A DNA stretch of 64,000 nt from JBBQXH01 sp963710975 (GCA_963710975.1 CAVQCG010000004.1:248001-312000); one strand, 5' to 3'; positions 19,285 through 29,859 are shown, numbered from the stretch's first letter. Translations and numbers: made by a program. The notes: generated from the sequence alone by a model not told the origin.

Positions 19285-21339
19285 CTAGCCCAGCGCCTCT
19301 GCCCGCTCGAGCTCGCCTTCGTAGATGTAGCGCTCCTCGGGATCCCACAGCTCGCGGCCCGCGAGGTAGCCCTCGTAGATCGCGTGGTCGAGCTTCCGCG
19401 GTGCGACGCAGTCCCCGATCCGGTGGAGGTTCTCGACGGTGCCCTTGAGCTCGTGGTAGAGGGCATCGTCGGCCTTCGGGCCGGTCGCGAGGACGACGGT
19501 GTCGACGTCGGCGAGCACGGTCTCGGCCCCGGTGAAGAGGTTGAAGACCGTGACGGTCGACCCCTCGACCGATTTGGCCCAGTGATTGAGGCGATCGGCC
19601 ATCCCCTTGCTCATCAGCCGGTTGTAGAGGATCGGGAGGTCGAGGCCGTACATCGTCGACGGGAAGAGCGCGTTGAAGCGGCTGACGACCTCGACCTGCT
19701 TGCCCCGGTCGAGCAGGACCTCGCAGACACCTGCGGCGTAGCGGCTCCCGTCATCGTCGAGGACGACGACACGCTCTCCGACCGGGCGGCTCCCGTCGAG
19801 CACGTCCCAGGCGTGCACGACGTTCTCCTGGCCCACACCGGGGAGCTCGTCCACGAGCGGGTTGACGATCGAGAAGCCGGTGCGGGACGGCACGGCTCCG
19901 GTCGCGAGCACGACGCCGTCCGCAGCGATCTCCGCCACGGTCTCTGCCGTTGCCTCGACACCGAGCCGGATCTCGACACCGGCGCTGCGCATGTGGCGCT
20001 CGAGATCCTTCGTGATCCAGCCGAAGGTCTCGCGTCCGGGCGTCTCGAGGATCAGGTTGACCTGACCGCCGAGCTCGTCCGCTCGTTCGAGGAGCGTGAC
20101 GCGGTGGCCACGCTTCGCGAGCGTCTCCGCCGCCTTCATGCCCGCGGGGCCACCTCCGACCACGAGCCAGCGCGCGGGCCGTTCCGCGGCAGCGAGCGTG
20201 CCGATGCCGAATCGGGCTTCCCGGCCCGCGGCGGGGTTGACGGTGCAGTTGATCGCCATGCCCTTGAACACCCGCCCGATGCAGCCCTGGTTGCCGCGGA
20301 TGCAGTGGTAGATCTCGTCCTCGCGGCCCTCCCGCGCCTTGTTCGCGAACTCTGGGTCGGCGATCTGCGTGCGAGTCATCGCCACCATGTCGGCCTTGCC
20401 GGAGGCGATGATCTCGTCGGCCATCGCCGGGTCCTTGATCCCGCCGATCGTGAACACCGGGAGGCGCCTGACCGCGCTCTTCACCTCGGCAGAGAGCTCG
20501 ACGAGGTAGCCGTCCGGCGCGTCCGACGGCTGGATCGCCATGTGGATGTTGTGGTAGCCGGCGGCGCTGACGTTCACGTAGTCGACCTTCCCGTCGTCCT
20601 CCAGCATGCGCGCGGTCTGCACGGCGTCGCCCGGTCCGAGCCCTCCCGGGATGAAGTCCGAGAGCGTGATCCTGACCCCGACGACCCAGTCCGTCCCGAC
20701 CCTGCGACGGACCCCGTCGATGACCTCCCGTGCGAAGCGCAGCCGGTTCTCGAACGAGCCGCCGTACTCGTCGGTCCGCTTGTTGTAGACGGGAGAGAGG
20801 AACGAGTGGAGGAGGTAGCTGTGGGCGATGTGAACCTCGGTTCCGTCGAAGCCGCCTTCGCGTGAGAGCTCGGCACAGCGACCCCACCAGTCGACGACCT
20901 CGTCGATGTCCTCCTGCTCCATCGCCTTTGCGGTCTCGCCGTACGCAGGTGACTTCACGGCTGACGGGCCCCAGAGCACGCGGAGGTCGTCGGCCGAGTC
21001 ACTCGTCGCGTTCGGCCCGAAATGGTTGAGCTGCGTGAAGATGGCCGCGCCGTGGGCGTGGACGCCCGCGGTCATCTTCCTGTCGATCTCGAGCGCGCCC
21101 TTCAGGTACTGGTACGCGAACCGCGGCATGCCGGTCGTCGACGTGGGGTGGACGAGGCGGTTGCCCGTGATGAGAAGCCCGGCGCCCCCCTTGGCGCGCT
21201 CGATCTGGTAGGCGACGTTGCGGTTCGAGTCGACGCCGTTCTCGGTGAAGAGCTTGACGTGTGCCGTCTGGAGAATCCGGTTGCGAACGGTGATGTTCCC
21301 GATCTCGAGCGGGCTGAACAGATGCGGGTACGGCGTCAT
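19285..21339 (-). CDS. Old-yellow-enzyme/FAD two-domain oxidoreductase, one Fe-S cysteine missing
   Basis: 684 residues with the layout of 2,4-dienoyl-CoA reductase and trimethylamine dehydrogenase. An FMN TIM-barrel comes first (about residues 5-340; HVKLFTENG, HAHGAAIFTQLNHFG, EVHIAHSYLLHSFLSP). A cysteine cluster follows, then an FAD/NAD Rossmann domain (VVGGGPAGMKAAETLAKRGH, GVVLATGA). Fe-S ligands should be four cysteines; here C346, C353 and C365 remain but the position after CIR is G349, giving CIRGNQGC. Either the cluster uses three cysteines plus another ligand or it is altered. A reductase or demethylase for an unsaturated or amine substrate is likely. ATG start at 21339. Confidence 0.83.
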   Translation of the reverse strand: MTPYPHLFSPLEIGNITVRNRILQTAHVKLFTENGVDSNRNVAYQIERAKGGAGLLITGNRLVHPTSTTGMPRFAYQYLKGALEIDRKMTAGVHAHGAAIFTQLNHFGPNATSDSADDLRVLWGPSAVKSPAYGETAKAMEQEDIDEVVDWWGRCAELSREGGFDGTEVHIAHSYLLHSFLSPVYNKRTDEYGGSFENRLRFAREVIDGVRRRVGTDWVVGVRITLSDFIPGGLGPGDAVQTARMLEDDGKVDYVNVSAAGYHNIHMAIQPSDAPDGYLVELSAEVKSAVRRLPVFTIGGIKDPAMADEIIASGKADMVAMTRTQIADPEFANKAREGREDEIYHCIRGNQGCIGRVFKGMAINCTVNPAAGREARFGIGTLAAAERPARWLVVGGGPAGMKAAETLAKRGHRVTLLERADELGGQVNLILETPGRETFGWITKDLERHMRSAGVEIRLGVEATAETVAEIAADGVVLATGAVPSRTGFSIVNPLVDELPGVGQENVVHAWDVLDGSRPVGERVVVLDDDGSRYAAGVCEVLLDRGKQVEVVSRFNALFPSTMYGLDLPILYNRLMSKGMADRLNHWAKSVEGSTVTVFNLFTGAETVLADVDTVVLATGPKADDALYHELKGTVENLHRIGDCVAPRKLDHAIYEGYLAGRELWDPEERYIYEGELERAEALG

Positions 21340-21505
21340 CGTGACCTCCCGTTCCGAAGTGGCGTGGACGCCTCAGACGGAGCGGTGTGCCTCCTCGCAG
21401 GTCGGTCCGTCCGTGCCGGTGGCCCAGTACGCCGTGCCCAGCCGCCTCCAGTTCGCGGTCGTCCGACGGTCGGTGGTCACGGCTTCGCGAGCCTAGCACC
21501 TCACA

Positions 21506-21511
21506 TAGGCT
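21506..21511 (+). promoter_or_regulatory. -10 box of a leaderless amidase transcript
   Basis: TAGGCT seven bases before GTG 21519, with no ribosome-binding site between. It fits the TANNNT-plus-6-to-8-bases pattern seen before several genes here and favours GTG 21519 over ATG 21522 as the start codon. Confidence 0.4.
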
Positions 21512-21518
21512 CGCGATC

Positions 21519-22937
21519 GTGATGGAGATACCGCACACGCTCGCTGGTCTCGCCGCCGTCATTCGAAGCGGCGGGCTCTCGCCGACAGAGGCCGTCGACG
21601 CGTACCTGCACCGGATCGAGCGCCTCGATCCGAGCCTCAACGCGTTCATCAGCGTCCAGGGTGAGGAGGCACTCGCTCGCGCGCGGGCGATCGAGCGTCA
21701 GCGCGGTGCGCGAGGCCCGCTGTACGGCGTTCCTCTTGCGGTCAAGGACCTGATCGACGTCAAGGGCGTGCCGACAACCGCCGCGTCGCGGATTCTCGCC
21801 GACAACGTCGCGGGCGAGCATGCCGAGGTGGTGCGACGGCTGGAGGGAGCAGGCGCGATCGTCGTGGGCAAGCTCAACACGCACGAGTTCGCCTATGGCC
21901 CGATGACGACGAGTCAGCACTTCGGCCGGGCCCGGAACCCGTGGGACACCGCACGCGTCACGGGTGGCTCGAGCGGGGGGAGCGGGGCGGCCGCTGCCGC
22001 CGGGCTCGTGGCAGGGACGCTCGGGACCGACACCGCGGGATCGATCAGGATTCCGGCCGCATTCTGCGGCGTCAGCGGTATCCGCCCGTCGAGCGGCCTC
22101 GTTCCGACGCGTGGCGTCTTGCCGCTCTCCTGGTCGTTCGACGCGGTCGGGCCGATCGCTCGCACCGCCGAGGACTGCGCGCTGCTCCTGGAGGCGATCG
22201 CGGGACATGATCCAGGCGACCCGGCGACGATCGACGTTCCACGGCCGCGCGCAGCTGCGCTCGAGGGAGGCATGAAGGACGTCGTGATCGGCGTCGTCGG
22301 CGAGCTGTTCGATCGCGGCATCGACCCGCGCGTCGCGGCGGTCGCCGAGGAGAGCGTCGAGGTTCTCCGCGCGCTCGGTGCGCGCGTCAAGCGGGTGGAT
22401 GCCCCACTGCTGGACGCTGCAGGCCTCGCCGAGCAGGCCGTCCAGATCCCGGAGGCGACGTCGCTTCACCTTCCGTGGCTGCAATCGAGGCTTGCAGACT
22501 ACGGGCCCGACGTGCGTCTACGGCTTCTCGTCGGCCTGTTCCTCGACCCGACGACTGCGGTCACCGGGCAACGCCTCCGCCGTGTCGTCGCGGAGAGGTT
22601 CGCCCAGGTGTTCCGCGACGTCGATCTCCTCGTCACGCCGACCATGCCGATCATCGCTCCGAGGCTCGAGCACGGGAAGCTCGTGATCGAAGGTCTCGAG
22701 CTCGGGGACGGTTCGACACATGTTGCCGACGATGCCGTTCGGCTCGCCATCATCCGGTACACGGCGCCGTGGAGCCTGATCGGCTGCCCCGCGCTGACGA
22801 TTCCCTGCGGTTTCGTCGGCGGGATGCCGGTCGGTCTCTGTCTCGTCGGCCCGCGGCTGGGCGACGAGCTCGTGCTCCGCGCCGGACATGCATTTCAGCA
22901 GGGAACGGACTGGCACGAGAGGCTCCCGCCGCTCTGA
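21519..22937 (+). CDS. Amidase (amidase-signature family)
   Basis: Serine amidase, 472 residues from GTG 21519 (471 from ATG 21522). The Ser-Ser-Lys triad is visible: K75 (PLAVKDLIDV), the cis-serine near 150 (TGGSSGGSGAAAAAG) and nucleophile S174 (GTDTAGSIRIPAA), counted from the ATG. The C-terminal region ALTIPCGFVGGMPVGLCLVG is typical. It hydrolyses a carboxamide to acid and ammonia; specificity cannot be told. It may include GatA-like sequences, but no gatB/gatC are nearby, so it is a catabolic amidase. It has its own promoter and is transcribed away from the oxidoreductase gene. Confidence 0.9.
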   Translation: MMEIPHTLAGLAAVIRSGGLSPTEAVDAYLHRIERLDPSLNAFISVQGEEALARARAIERQRGARGPLYGVPLAVKDLIDVKGVPTTAASRILADNVAGEHAEVVRRLEGAGAIVVGKLNTHEFAYGPMTTSQHFGRARNPWDTARVTGGSSGGSGAAAAAGLVAGTLGTDTAGSIRIPAAFCGVSGIRPSSGLVPTRGVLPLSWSFDAVGPIARTAEDCALLLEAIAGHDPGDPATIDVPRPRAAALEGGMKDVVIGVVGELFDRGIDPRVAAVAEESVEVLRALGARVKRVDAPLLDAAGLAEQAVQIPEATSLHLPWLQSRLADYGPDVRLRLLVGLFLDPTTAVTGQRLRRVVAERFAQVFRDVDLLVTPTMPIIAPRLEHGKLVIEGLELGDGSTHVADDAVRLAIIRYTAPWSLIGCPALTIPCGFVGGMPVGLCLVGPRLGDELVLRAGHAFQQGTDWHERLPPL

Positions 22938-22971
22938 CCGCCTGCCCCCGCGCGAACGTACCCCCGGGCCG

Positions 22972-23622
22972 CTAGTACAGCCGCGTGCGGTAGTCCTCGT
23001 CGACCCAGCGTTCGACGTCATCGGTCGACATCTGGATGGCCATGTGGTCCTTCCAGATCTGCGCGGGTCGGGCGAGCCCGTCGCGGGTCGGCCAGGCGTC
23101 GGGCTGCCAGAGGTGCGAGCGCTTGAACGCCTTCGCGCAGTGGAGAAACGCCTCCTCGACCTCGACCCCGATTGCGACGCCGGGCACCTTGCCGTCGTGG
23201 GCCAGGTCCTCCAGCAGCTCGGGATCACGTGTCAGGCAGGCGCGACCGTTGATGCGCAGCGTCTCCTCCATGCCGGGAATCAGGAACAACAGGCCCGCTC
23301 GCCCCGTTGCCTCGATGTTCTTCAAGGAGTAGACGAGCTTGTTCCCGGGGGCGTCGGGGATCGCGATGCGGCGCTCGTCGAGAACCGCGACGAACCCTGG
23401 ATCGCCGCCCTTGGGCGAGACGTCGCAGCGCCCGTCGGCGTCGGCCGTCGCAAGGAGGACGAACGGCGCCAGCCCGATGAAGTCGCGGCAGTGCTTGTCG
23501 ACCCTGTCGATGACCTTGCTGACGACCGCATCGGCGGGCGGGCCGTAGAGCGAGGCGAGCTCGTCAGCCGAGGCGATGACGTTCTGGAATCCGAGCGTTG
23601 GGCGATTCTCGATGGTTGCCAT
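22972..23622 (-). CDS. Pyridoxamine-5'-phosphate-oxidase family FMN protein (MSMEG_1061-like)
   Basis: 216 residues, ATG at 23622. A split-barrel flavin-binding fold is suggested by FVLLATADADGRCDVSPKG, LAIPDAPGNKLVYSLKNIE and AGLLFLIPGMEETLRINGRA, in the order of the MSMEG_1061 subgroup; the tail FLHCAKAFKRSHLW is diagnostic. Such proteins use FMN or F420, and an F420 pathway is encoded 11 kb away. Natural substrate unknown. It lies alone between two plus-strand genes. Confidence 0.83.
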   Translation of the reverse strand: MATIENRPTLGFQNVIASADELASLYGPPADAVVSKVIDRVDKHCRDFIGLAPFVLLATADADGRCDVSPKGGDPGFVAVLDERRIAIPDAPGNKLVYSLKNIEATGRAGLLFLIPGMEETLRINGRACLTRDPELLEDLAHDGKVPGVAIGVEVEEAFLHCAKAFKRSHLWQPDAWPTRDGLARPAQIWKDHMAIQMSTDDVERWVDEDYRTRLY

Positions 23623-23640
23623 GCCATGAGCCTACCGCCG

Positions 23641-23670
23641 TTGACGGCGTACCGCCCGTCCGAGTAGCGT
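23641..23670 (+). promoter_or_regulatory. Promoter of the M20 deacylase, leaderless
   Basis: TTGACG (23641-23646), an 18-base spacer and TAGCGT (23665-23670), with ATG 23677 only six bases after the -10. No Shine-Dalgarno is possible, so the mRNA should start at or near the AUG. Confidence 0.5.
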
Positions 23671-23676
23671 CGGGCG

Positions 23677-24999
23677 ATGGACAAGCTCCTCGCCGGGTTG
23701 GACGCCGCCGTCGAAGCACGCCGCGACGATCTTGTCGGGCTCGTCCAAGGGCTCGTGCGATTCGACACGACGTCAGTCGATCTCTCGCCCGGTTCGACCC
23801 ATACCGAAAACCAGGAGAGGGAGCTGCAGGCGCTCGTCGCAGCGCGGCTCGCGTCGATGGGCGCCGAGGTCGACCAGTGGGAGCCCGATCCTTCCGAGTT
23901 CGCTGGACACCCGATGATGCCGCCGTGGCATCACTTCAGGGGTCGCCCGCTCACCGTGGGGGTGCTCCGGGGTGCGGGGGACGGGCGTTCGCTCGTGATC
24001 AACGGCCACGTCGACGTCGTCGGTGCGGGCGAGCGTGACCGCTGGGCAAGCGACCCGTTCGCGGCCGAGATCCGCGACGGAAGGATCTACGGTCGCGGCG
24101 CCTGCGACATGAAGGGCGGGATCGGTTCGGCGCTCGTCGCGCTCGAGGCGCTGACAGGGCTCGGGATCCGGCTCCGCGGCGACGTCGTCTTCGAGGCGGT
24201 CACCGACGAGGAGACGTGCGCGATGGGGACGATCGCAGCAATCGAGCGCGGCTACCGGGGGGACGCAGGGCTCGTCCCGGAGCCCACCGGCTTCGATCTC
24301 TGGGTCGCGACCCGGGGGCTCCTGCACGGCACGCTGTCGGTGGAGGGGAGGTCCGCGCACGCGGAGATGAACCAGCCGTCGTGGCAGGACGGGGGTGGCG
24401 TGAACGCAATCCAGAAGGCCATGCCCCTCCTTGCCGCCCTCGACGGGCTCTCCGAACGCTGGGCAGGCCGCGCCGACAAGCAGCATCCGCTGCTCGGGAC
24501 GCCGGCCGTGCATCCGACGATGATCCAGGGCGGGGCGTTCATCTCGAACGTCCCGGAACGCTGCGACCTGGCCCTGAACACCACGTACCTGCCCGGAAAC
24601 GCCGACGCCGAAGGCTACGGATCCGTGCCCCGCGGCGAGATCGAGGCAGCCGTCGCCGGGGCCGCGGCGGCCGACGACTGGCTCGCGGTTCATCCGCCGG
24701 CCTGGAGCTGGTACACGGACTACCCGCCGTCGGAGATCGATCCTGGTGCCGCGATCATTCCCGCGGTCCAGGATGCCGCGCCACCGCTCGGGGTCGTCGT
24801 CGCTGCCCGTGGGATCGACACGACGTACGACGGCGCGCTCCTGACGCGCTTTGCCGATACGCCGAGCCCCGCCTTCGGGCCCGGCGACCTTTCCCGCGCG
24901 CACGCGCCGGACGAGTGGGTCGGGATCGACGAGCTCGTGCTCGGCGCGAAGCTCTATGCCCGCGTGATCCTCGCCTGGTGCGGCGCCGCTACTGCGTGA
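23677..24999 (+). CDS. M20 family deacylase (ArgE/DapE type)
   Basis: Zinc amidohydrolase of 440 residues. Metal and catalytic motifs are LVINGHVDVVGAG, the bridging Asp in GRGACDMKGG, Glu-Glu in AVTDEETCAMGT, VPEPTGFDL and the lid-domain SVEGRSAHAEMNQP. FGPGDLSRAHAPDEW supplies the last His. It cleaves an N-acyl or N-carbamoyl amino acid or related amide. The C-terminus converges on, and overlaps by 11 bases, the fused HyuAB gene. Substrate unknown. Confidence 0.88.
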   Translation: MDKLLAGLDAAVEARRDDLVGLVQGLVRFDTTSVDLSPGSTHTENQERELQALVAARLASMGAEVDQWEPDPSEFAGHPMMPPWHHFRGRPLTVGVLRGAGDGRSLVINGHVDVVGAGERDRWASDPFAAEIRDGRIYGRGACDMKGGIGSALVALEALTGLGIRLRGDVVFEAVTDEETCAMGTIAAIERGYRGDAGLVPEPTGFDLWVATRGLLHGTLSVEGRSAHAEMNQPSWQDGGGVNAIQKAMPLLAALDGLSERWAGRADKQHPLLGTPAVHPTMIQGGAFISNVPERCDLALNTTYLPGNADAEGYGSVPRGEIEAAVAGAAAADDWLAVHPPAWSWYTDYPPSEIDPGAAIIPAVQDAAPPLGVVVAARGIDTTYDGALLTRFADTPSPAFGPGDLSRAHAPDEWVGIDELVLGAKLYARVILAWCGAATA

Positions 25000-27900
25000 C
25001 GGCCTGACCTCGCAACTCGGCGGTTCGGCCGGCGTCGACGCTCATCGTGTCGGGATCGATCGAGACGGCGTAGTCGCGCTCGGCGATCTCGATCGTGGTG
25101 AAGCCGTCGAGGACGTCTGCGAGCACCTGATCCGGGTCGCGTTCGAGCGGGTCGCCGTAGCCGCCGGAGTTGGGGACTGCGATCTCGATGGTCGACCCGG
25201 CTTTCAGCGTCTTCCCGGTGAACTTCGAGGGCCAGTACTCGACGGTTCCGTCGGGCTGGGTGACCTTGCCGTAGGCGTTGATGCCGTCGTGGCCGCCGAA
25301 GATGCCCCAGGGGGGGTCGGTCTCGACGCGGTCTCCTTCGCAGGAGACGATCGTGTCTTCGAGGAACCGGTTCACCCGAACCATCCCGATGCCGCCGCGC
25401 CAGCGGCCGGGAGCGCTCGGGTCGTCCCTGAGCTCGTAGCGCTCGGTGCGCATCGGGAAGCGCCACTCGAGCTCCTCGATCGGGTTGTTGCGGGTGTTTG
25501 CGATGAGGCAGTCGACTGAGTCGAGCCCGTCGCGCCCGTAGCGGCCGCCGTAGGATCCCTCGTCGACCTCGAGGTAGACCCAGTACTCGCCTTCGTCCTC
25601 GTTGTAGCCGGAGTAGGCGAGGAAGTGGAGGTGGGCGGAGTTTCCGGCGGTGACCTGCTTCGGGATCACCGGCGCGAGCGCTCGTAGCGCGAGGTCGACG
25701 GCGCGCTGGACCTGGCAGAAGCGGGCGAAGCAGGCGCGCGGGAAGTTCGGGTTGAAGATCGAGCCCTTCGGCGCGATGACGTTGACGGGGGCGAGCATCC
25801 CCTCGTTCTGGGGGACGAAGACCGGGTAGGCCTCCTCGTCGAGGAAGATCATCCGTGTGATGAACGTCATCGCCGAGACGGTCGTTCCCTCGTACGGGCA
25901 GTTGTAGCCGGTTGGGACCTCGTCGCTCGACCCCGTCAGGTCGAAGGTGATCTCGTCGCCGGCGATCTCGACGGCGATCTTGACGGGCAGTTGCTTGCCA
26001 CGGTTGACGCCGTCGTCGTCGAGCCAGCCGACGTCGGTCTCGTAGCGGCCGTCGGGCACCTTCGCGATCTCCTGGCGGAGCATCTGCTCGGAGTACTCGA
26101 GCCACGCCCGCGCGACCGACAGCACCGTGTCCTGGCCGTACCGGCCGAGCAGCTCGACGTAGCGACGCTTCGCGAGCTCGCAGGCGGCGATCATCGCCCG
26201 GATGTCGCCGTTGTTGAAGCTCGGCGTGCGGACGTTCTCGAGGATGTGCTTCCAGAGCGCAGCCTGCCAGACGCCTTTGTCCTGGAGCTTGACCGCCCGG
26301 TAGATGTTTCCCTCCGACCAGTTGTCGACCAGGTCGATGGCAAGGCCCGGGTAGGCGCCTCCGATGTCGAGAACGTGCGCCGAGGCACCCGAGAAGCCGA
26401 CGAGCTCGCCGTCGAAGAAGATCGGGATGACGATCGCGACGTCGGGGGAGTGTGTGGCGCCGCCGTACGGGTCGTTGTGGAGGATGACGTCCCCGTCGTG
26501 GATGTCGTCGCCGAGGATCCGGATGACGTTCTTGACGATCTTCGGCATCGCGCCCATGAACATCGGCGTCGAGTCGGACTCGGCGAGCTCGTTCCCATCC
26601 CTGTCGAAGATGCCGGCGCCCAGGTCCTCGGACTCGCGGATGATCGACGAGTACGACATGCGATAGAGGACTCCCGCCATCTCCTTGGCGATCGACGCGA
26701 AGGCTCCGCCGACGACTCGCATCAGGATCGGGGTGGCGAGGCCGGCGCCGCGGGCACCTTCGGCCCGCTGGCGCGACGTGCAGTCGATGACGACGTTGCC
26801 GTGTCGGTCGACCTCCGCGGCCAGCCCAGGCGGGATCACGGTCGTCGTGTCGTACTGCTCGATGACCGCAGGCCCGACGAGGCTGTCGCCCGCCAGCAGC
26901 AGCTCGCGCTCGTAGAACGGCGTGAGGTGCCGCTCTGCCTTGCCGTCGACGTCGAAGACGACCTCACGCTCGAGCGTCTTCGCACGGGACGGATCGCCGT
27001 CGCCACGCTCCACCTCGGTCGCCCGGAGCTCGTCGACGCGGCCGATCGCAACCACGCGGACGTTGATGATCTCGATCGGCGCGTCGAACTTATGGCCGTA
27101 TTCGGCCTCGTGCGCGCGATGGAAGCGCTCTTTCAGCTCCTCGACCCAGGCGGCGTCGACAGCACCGGCGGGAACCTCCGTTCGCACCTCGTATCCCTGC
27201 CCGGCGTAGCGGCAGTCGGCAAGTCGCCGGACGAGCCGCCGCTCGTCGGGAACCGCGTCCGCGTCGAGCTGGGTCGTCGCCTGCGCGGCCAGCTCCTCGA
27301 AGCGTGCGGTGAGGCGGGCCTCGTCGAGGCTCTTCAGCTGGTGCCGCTCGGTGGCGACGAACTCGTGCTGAAGGTCGGTCGCGAGCAGGCCGGTCGCGGC
27401 GATGATCCCCGGGTGCGGCGGGACGAGCACGCGGGCGATCTCGAGCTCGAGCGCGATATCGCACGCGAACAGCGGTCCTGCGCCGCCCGCCGCGACGAGG
27501 GTGAACTCGCGCGGGTCGTAGCCACGCCTGACGCGAGTTCAGCTCGATTGCCTGGGTCATCCCGTACTTCTGGATCTGGAGCGCGCCGAGCGCGGCCTCC
27601 TCGACGGGCATGCCGAGCTCGACGGCGACCTCGCTCATCGCCGTCTCGGCCAGTGAGCGGTCGAGGCGCATCGCGCCGCCGAGCAGTCCTCGGTCTTCGC
27701 GGAGCCGGCCGAGGACGAGCTGGGCGTCGGTCGCTGTCGGGAGCGTGCCGCCTCGCCCGTAGCAGGCCGGCCCCGGATCGGCGCCCGCGGACTGGGGTCC
27801 GACGCGAAAGACGCCGCCGGGGTCGACGTAGGCGATCGAGCCGCCGCCGGCCCCAATGGTGTCGATGTCGACCATCGGCACCATCGCCTGGTAGTCGCCG

Positions 27901-28848
27901 ATCTTCGTGTCGAGCAGGTGCCGCATGCGCAGCTGCCCGCCCGCGGCGACGCCGATGTCGGCCGACGTGCCGCCGATGTCGAGGGTGACGACGTTCTCGA
28001 ACCCCGCGACCTTCCCGGCCCAGATCCCGCCGATCAGGCCCGCGACAGGGCCTGAGAGGAGCAGGTTCACGGGCCGCGCGGTGGCCGACTCGACCGTCGC
28101 CATGCCGCCCGAGGACTGCATCAGCTGAACGCCGTGCGCGAACCCGGCCTCCGTCATCGCCTCGTCGAAGCGGGCGACGTACCGCGACGACCTTCGGCCC
28201 GACGTACGCATTCAGGCAGACCGTGGAGAAACGCTCGAACTCGCGATAGAGCGGCAGCACCTCGTGCGACACGGACAGGTACGCCTCGGGGTACTCCTCC
28301 AGCACGATCTCCTTGATCCGCTGCTCGTGCGCCGGGTTGAGATACGAGTGAAGCAGGCAGACGGACACCGCCTCGACGCCTGCGGCCTTGAGCTCGCGGG
28401 CCCGCGCGCGCACCTCGTCCTCGTCGAGCGCGACGAGCACGTCGCCGTTCGGGACGGTGACGCGCTCCTTCACGGTCAGGCGGTGGCGGCGCTTGACGAG
28501 CGGGCGCGACTGCCAGGGGAGCTCCTGCTGGAGCGAGAAGTTGTAGGGCTTCTTGTGGCGCGCGATGTGGAGGATGTCGCGCATCCCCTCCGTCGTGATC
28601 AGCCCGACCTCCGCGCCCGAGTGCGTCAGCGCGATGTTCGTCGCCACAGTCGTGCCGTGCAGCAGATTCTCGACCTCGGCAAGCGAGACACCTGCCTTGC
28701 CGCAGAGGTCGTTGATCCCCCGCACCGTGCCGCGCGCCGGATCATCCGGCGTGGACGGCACCTTGTCGACGCTGACGCGACCCGACTCCTCGTCCAGGAG
28801 GATCAGGTCGGTGAACGTCCCGCCGACGTCGACGCCGATCCGCTTCAC
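24989..28848 (-). CDS. Fused HyuA-HyuB hydantoinase/5-oxoprolinase, two frameshifts
   Basis: A single chain of about 1285 residues in which a HyuA-type ATPase half runs without stop or new start into a HyuB half. The HyuA end (EQYDTTTVIPPGLAAEVD) reads straight into VVGGAFASIAKEMAGVLYRM. This is the layout of 5-oxoprolinase (OplaH). HyuA blocks are GVDVGGTFTDL, HGTTVATN, TLDIGGTSADIG and GAGGGSIAYVD; HyuB blocks are IIRESEDLGAGIF, PKGSIFNPNFPRACFAR and ANTRNNPIEELEWRFP. Extra bases near 28178 and 27528 break the first half. GTG 28848 begins three bases after the preceding stop, so it is in one operon with the luciferase-like gene. Ring-opening of oxoproline, hydantoin or N-methylhydantoin are all possible. 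Confidence 0.85.
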
Positions 28849-28851
28849 CGT

Positions 28852-29859
28852 CTAGACCCCGGCCGCGGTCAGAGGAGCGATGATCTCGCGCCCGACCCGC
28901 GCCATCTGGTCGAGCTCGCCGTTCAAGTAGGCGCAGGAGACCTCGTCGATCCCGAGCGCCTCGAGCTCTCTGACCTTGGCCAGACACTTCGCGGCCGTGC
29001 CCGCGATCGCAAAGTCGTCGACGAGGTCGCCGGTCAGATAGTCGGTGTGGTCGGCCGCCGAGTCCAGGTGGCCAGCGTAGTAGTCGTAGTGATCCCGCGC
29101 TTGCGGCAGGCGCGTCATCGGGTCGGGCATCCCGTGCTCGGGGTTGCGCTTCATGGTGTCTTCGATGTGATTCGCGCAAGCCGCCGGCGCCCAGCGGCAC
29201 TTCGCCCAGGCTTCCTCCTGGTCGTCCGAGACCCACATCGCCGTCAGCACGGAGAACTTCACCGATTCAGGATCACGCCCCGCCTCCTCGGCGCCCGCGC
29301 GGACGTGGTCGACCGCCCACTGCACCGACACGGGGTTGACGCCGACGTAGAGCATCACCCGGTCGGCGAGCCCACCTGCCGCACGGAGATTCTTCGGCCC
29401 TGTCGCGGACATGCAGATCGGAACCCCGACATCCTCGTTCACCCAGCGGAAGTGGACGTCGGCGTCGTTCAGCTTGACCGTCCTGCCCGCCATGAGGTCG
29501 CGAAGCACGGGGATCGACTCGCGCAGCATCTTCGTCGGAACGGGGTTCATGCCCATCGTTCGCACGGCGCTGTCACCCCGGCCGATGCCCATCACGAGCC
29601 GCCCCGGATGCAACTGGGCGAGCGTCGCAAAGGCGCTCGCGGTCACCGTGACGTGGCGCGTCCAGGGATTCGTCACCGCCGTGCCGAAGACGATCCTGTC
29701 CGTCCGATCGAGCCCGCTGGTCATGTAGACGTACACGTCCTGCCAGAGGATCTGCGAGTCGATGAACCAGGCGTACTCGTAGCCCGACTCCTCCGCCTTC
29801 TCGACCGAGACCATGCACTCCTCGAAGTCCTGGCACATGAACTGCGCGCCGATCGCCAT
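28852..29859 (-). CDS. LLM-class F420-dependent oxidoreductase
   Basis: 335 residues, ATG 29859 behind AGGAAGGAAGGAGC. A luciferase-like TIM barrel is shown by GYEYAWFIDSQ, VFGTAVTNPWTRHVTVTA, ATLAQLHPGRLVMGIGRGDS and the cofactor loop ICMSATGPKNLRAAGGLADR. The RLVMGIGRGDSA style is common in F420-using members such as methylenetetrahydromethanopterin-reductase-like proteins. It sits between an isochorismatase-family hydrolase and the fused hydantoinase under a TetR-type operator, so it probably oxidises or reduces the same substrate or an intermediate (inference). Confidence 0.87.
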   Translation of the reverse strand: MAIGAQFMCQDFEECMVSVEKAEESGYEYAWFIDSQILWQDVYVYMTSGLDRTDRIVFGTAVTNPWTRHVTVTASAFATLAQLHPGRLVMGIGRGDSAVRTMGMNPVPTKMLRESIPVLRDLMAGRTVKLNDADVHFRWVNEDVGVPICMSATGPKNLRAAGGLADRVMLYVGVNPVSVQWAVDHVRAGAEEAGRDPESVKFSVLTAMWVSDDQEEAWAKCRWAPAACANHIEDTMKRNPEHGMPDPMTRLPQARDHYDYYAGHLDSAADHTDYLTGDLVDDFAIAGTAAKCLAKVRELEALGIDEVSCAYLNGELDQMARVGREIIAPLTAAGV

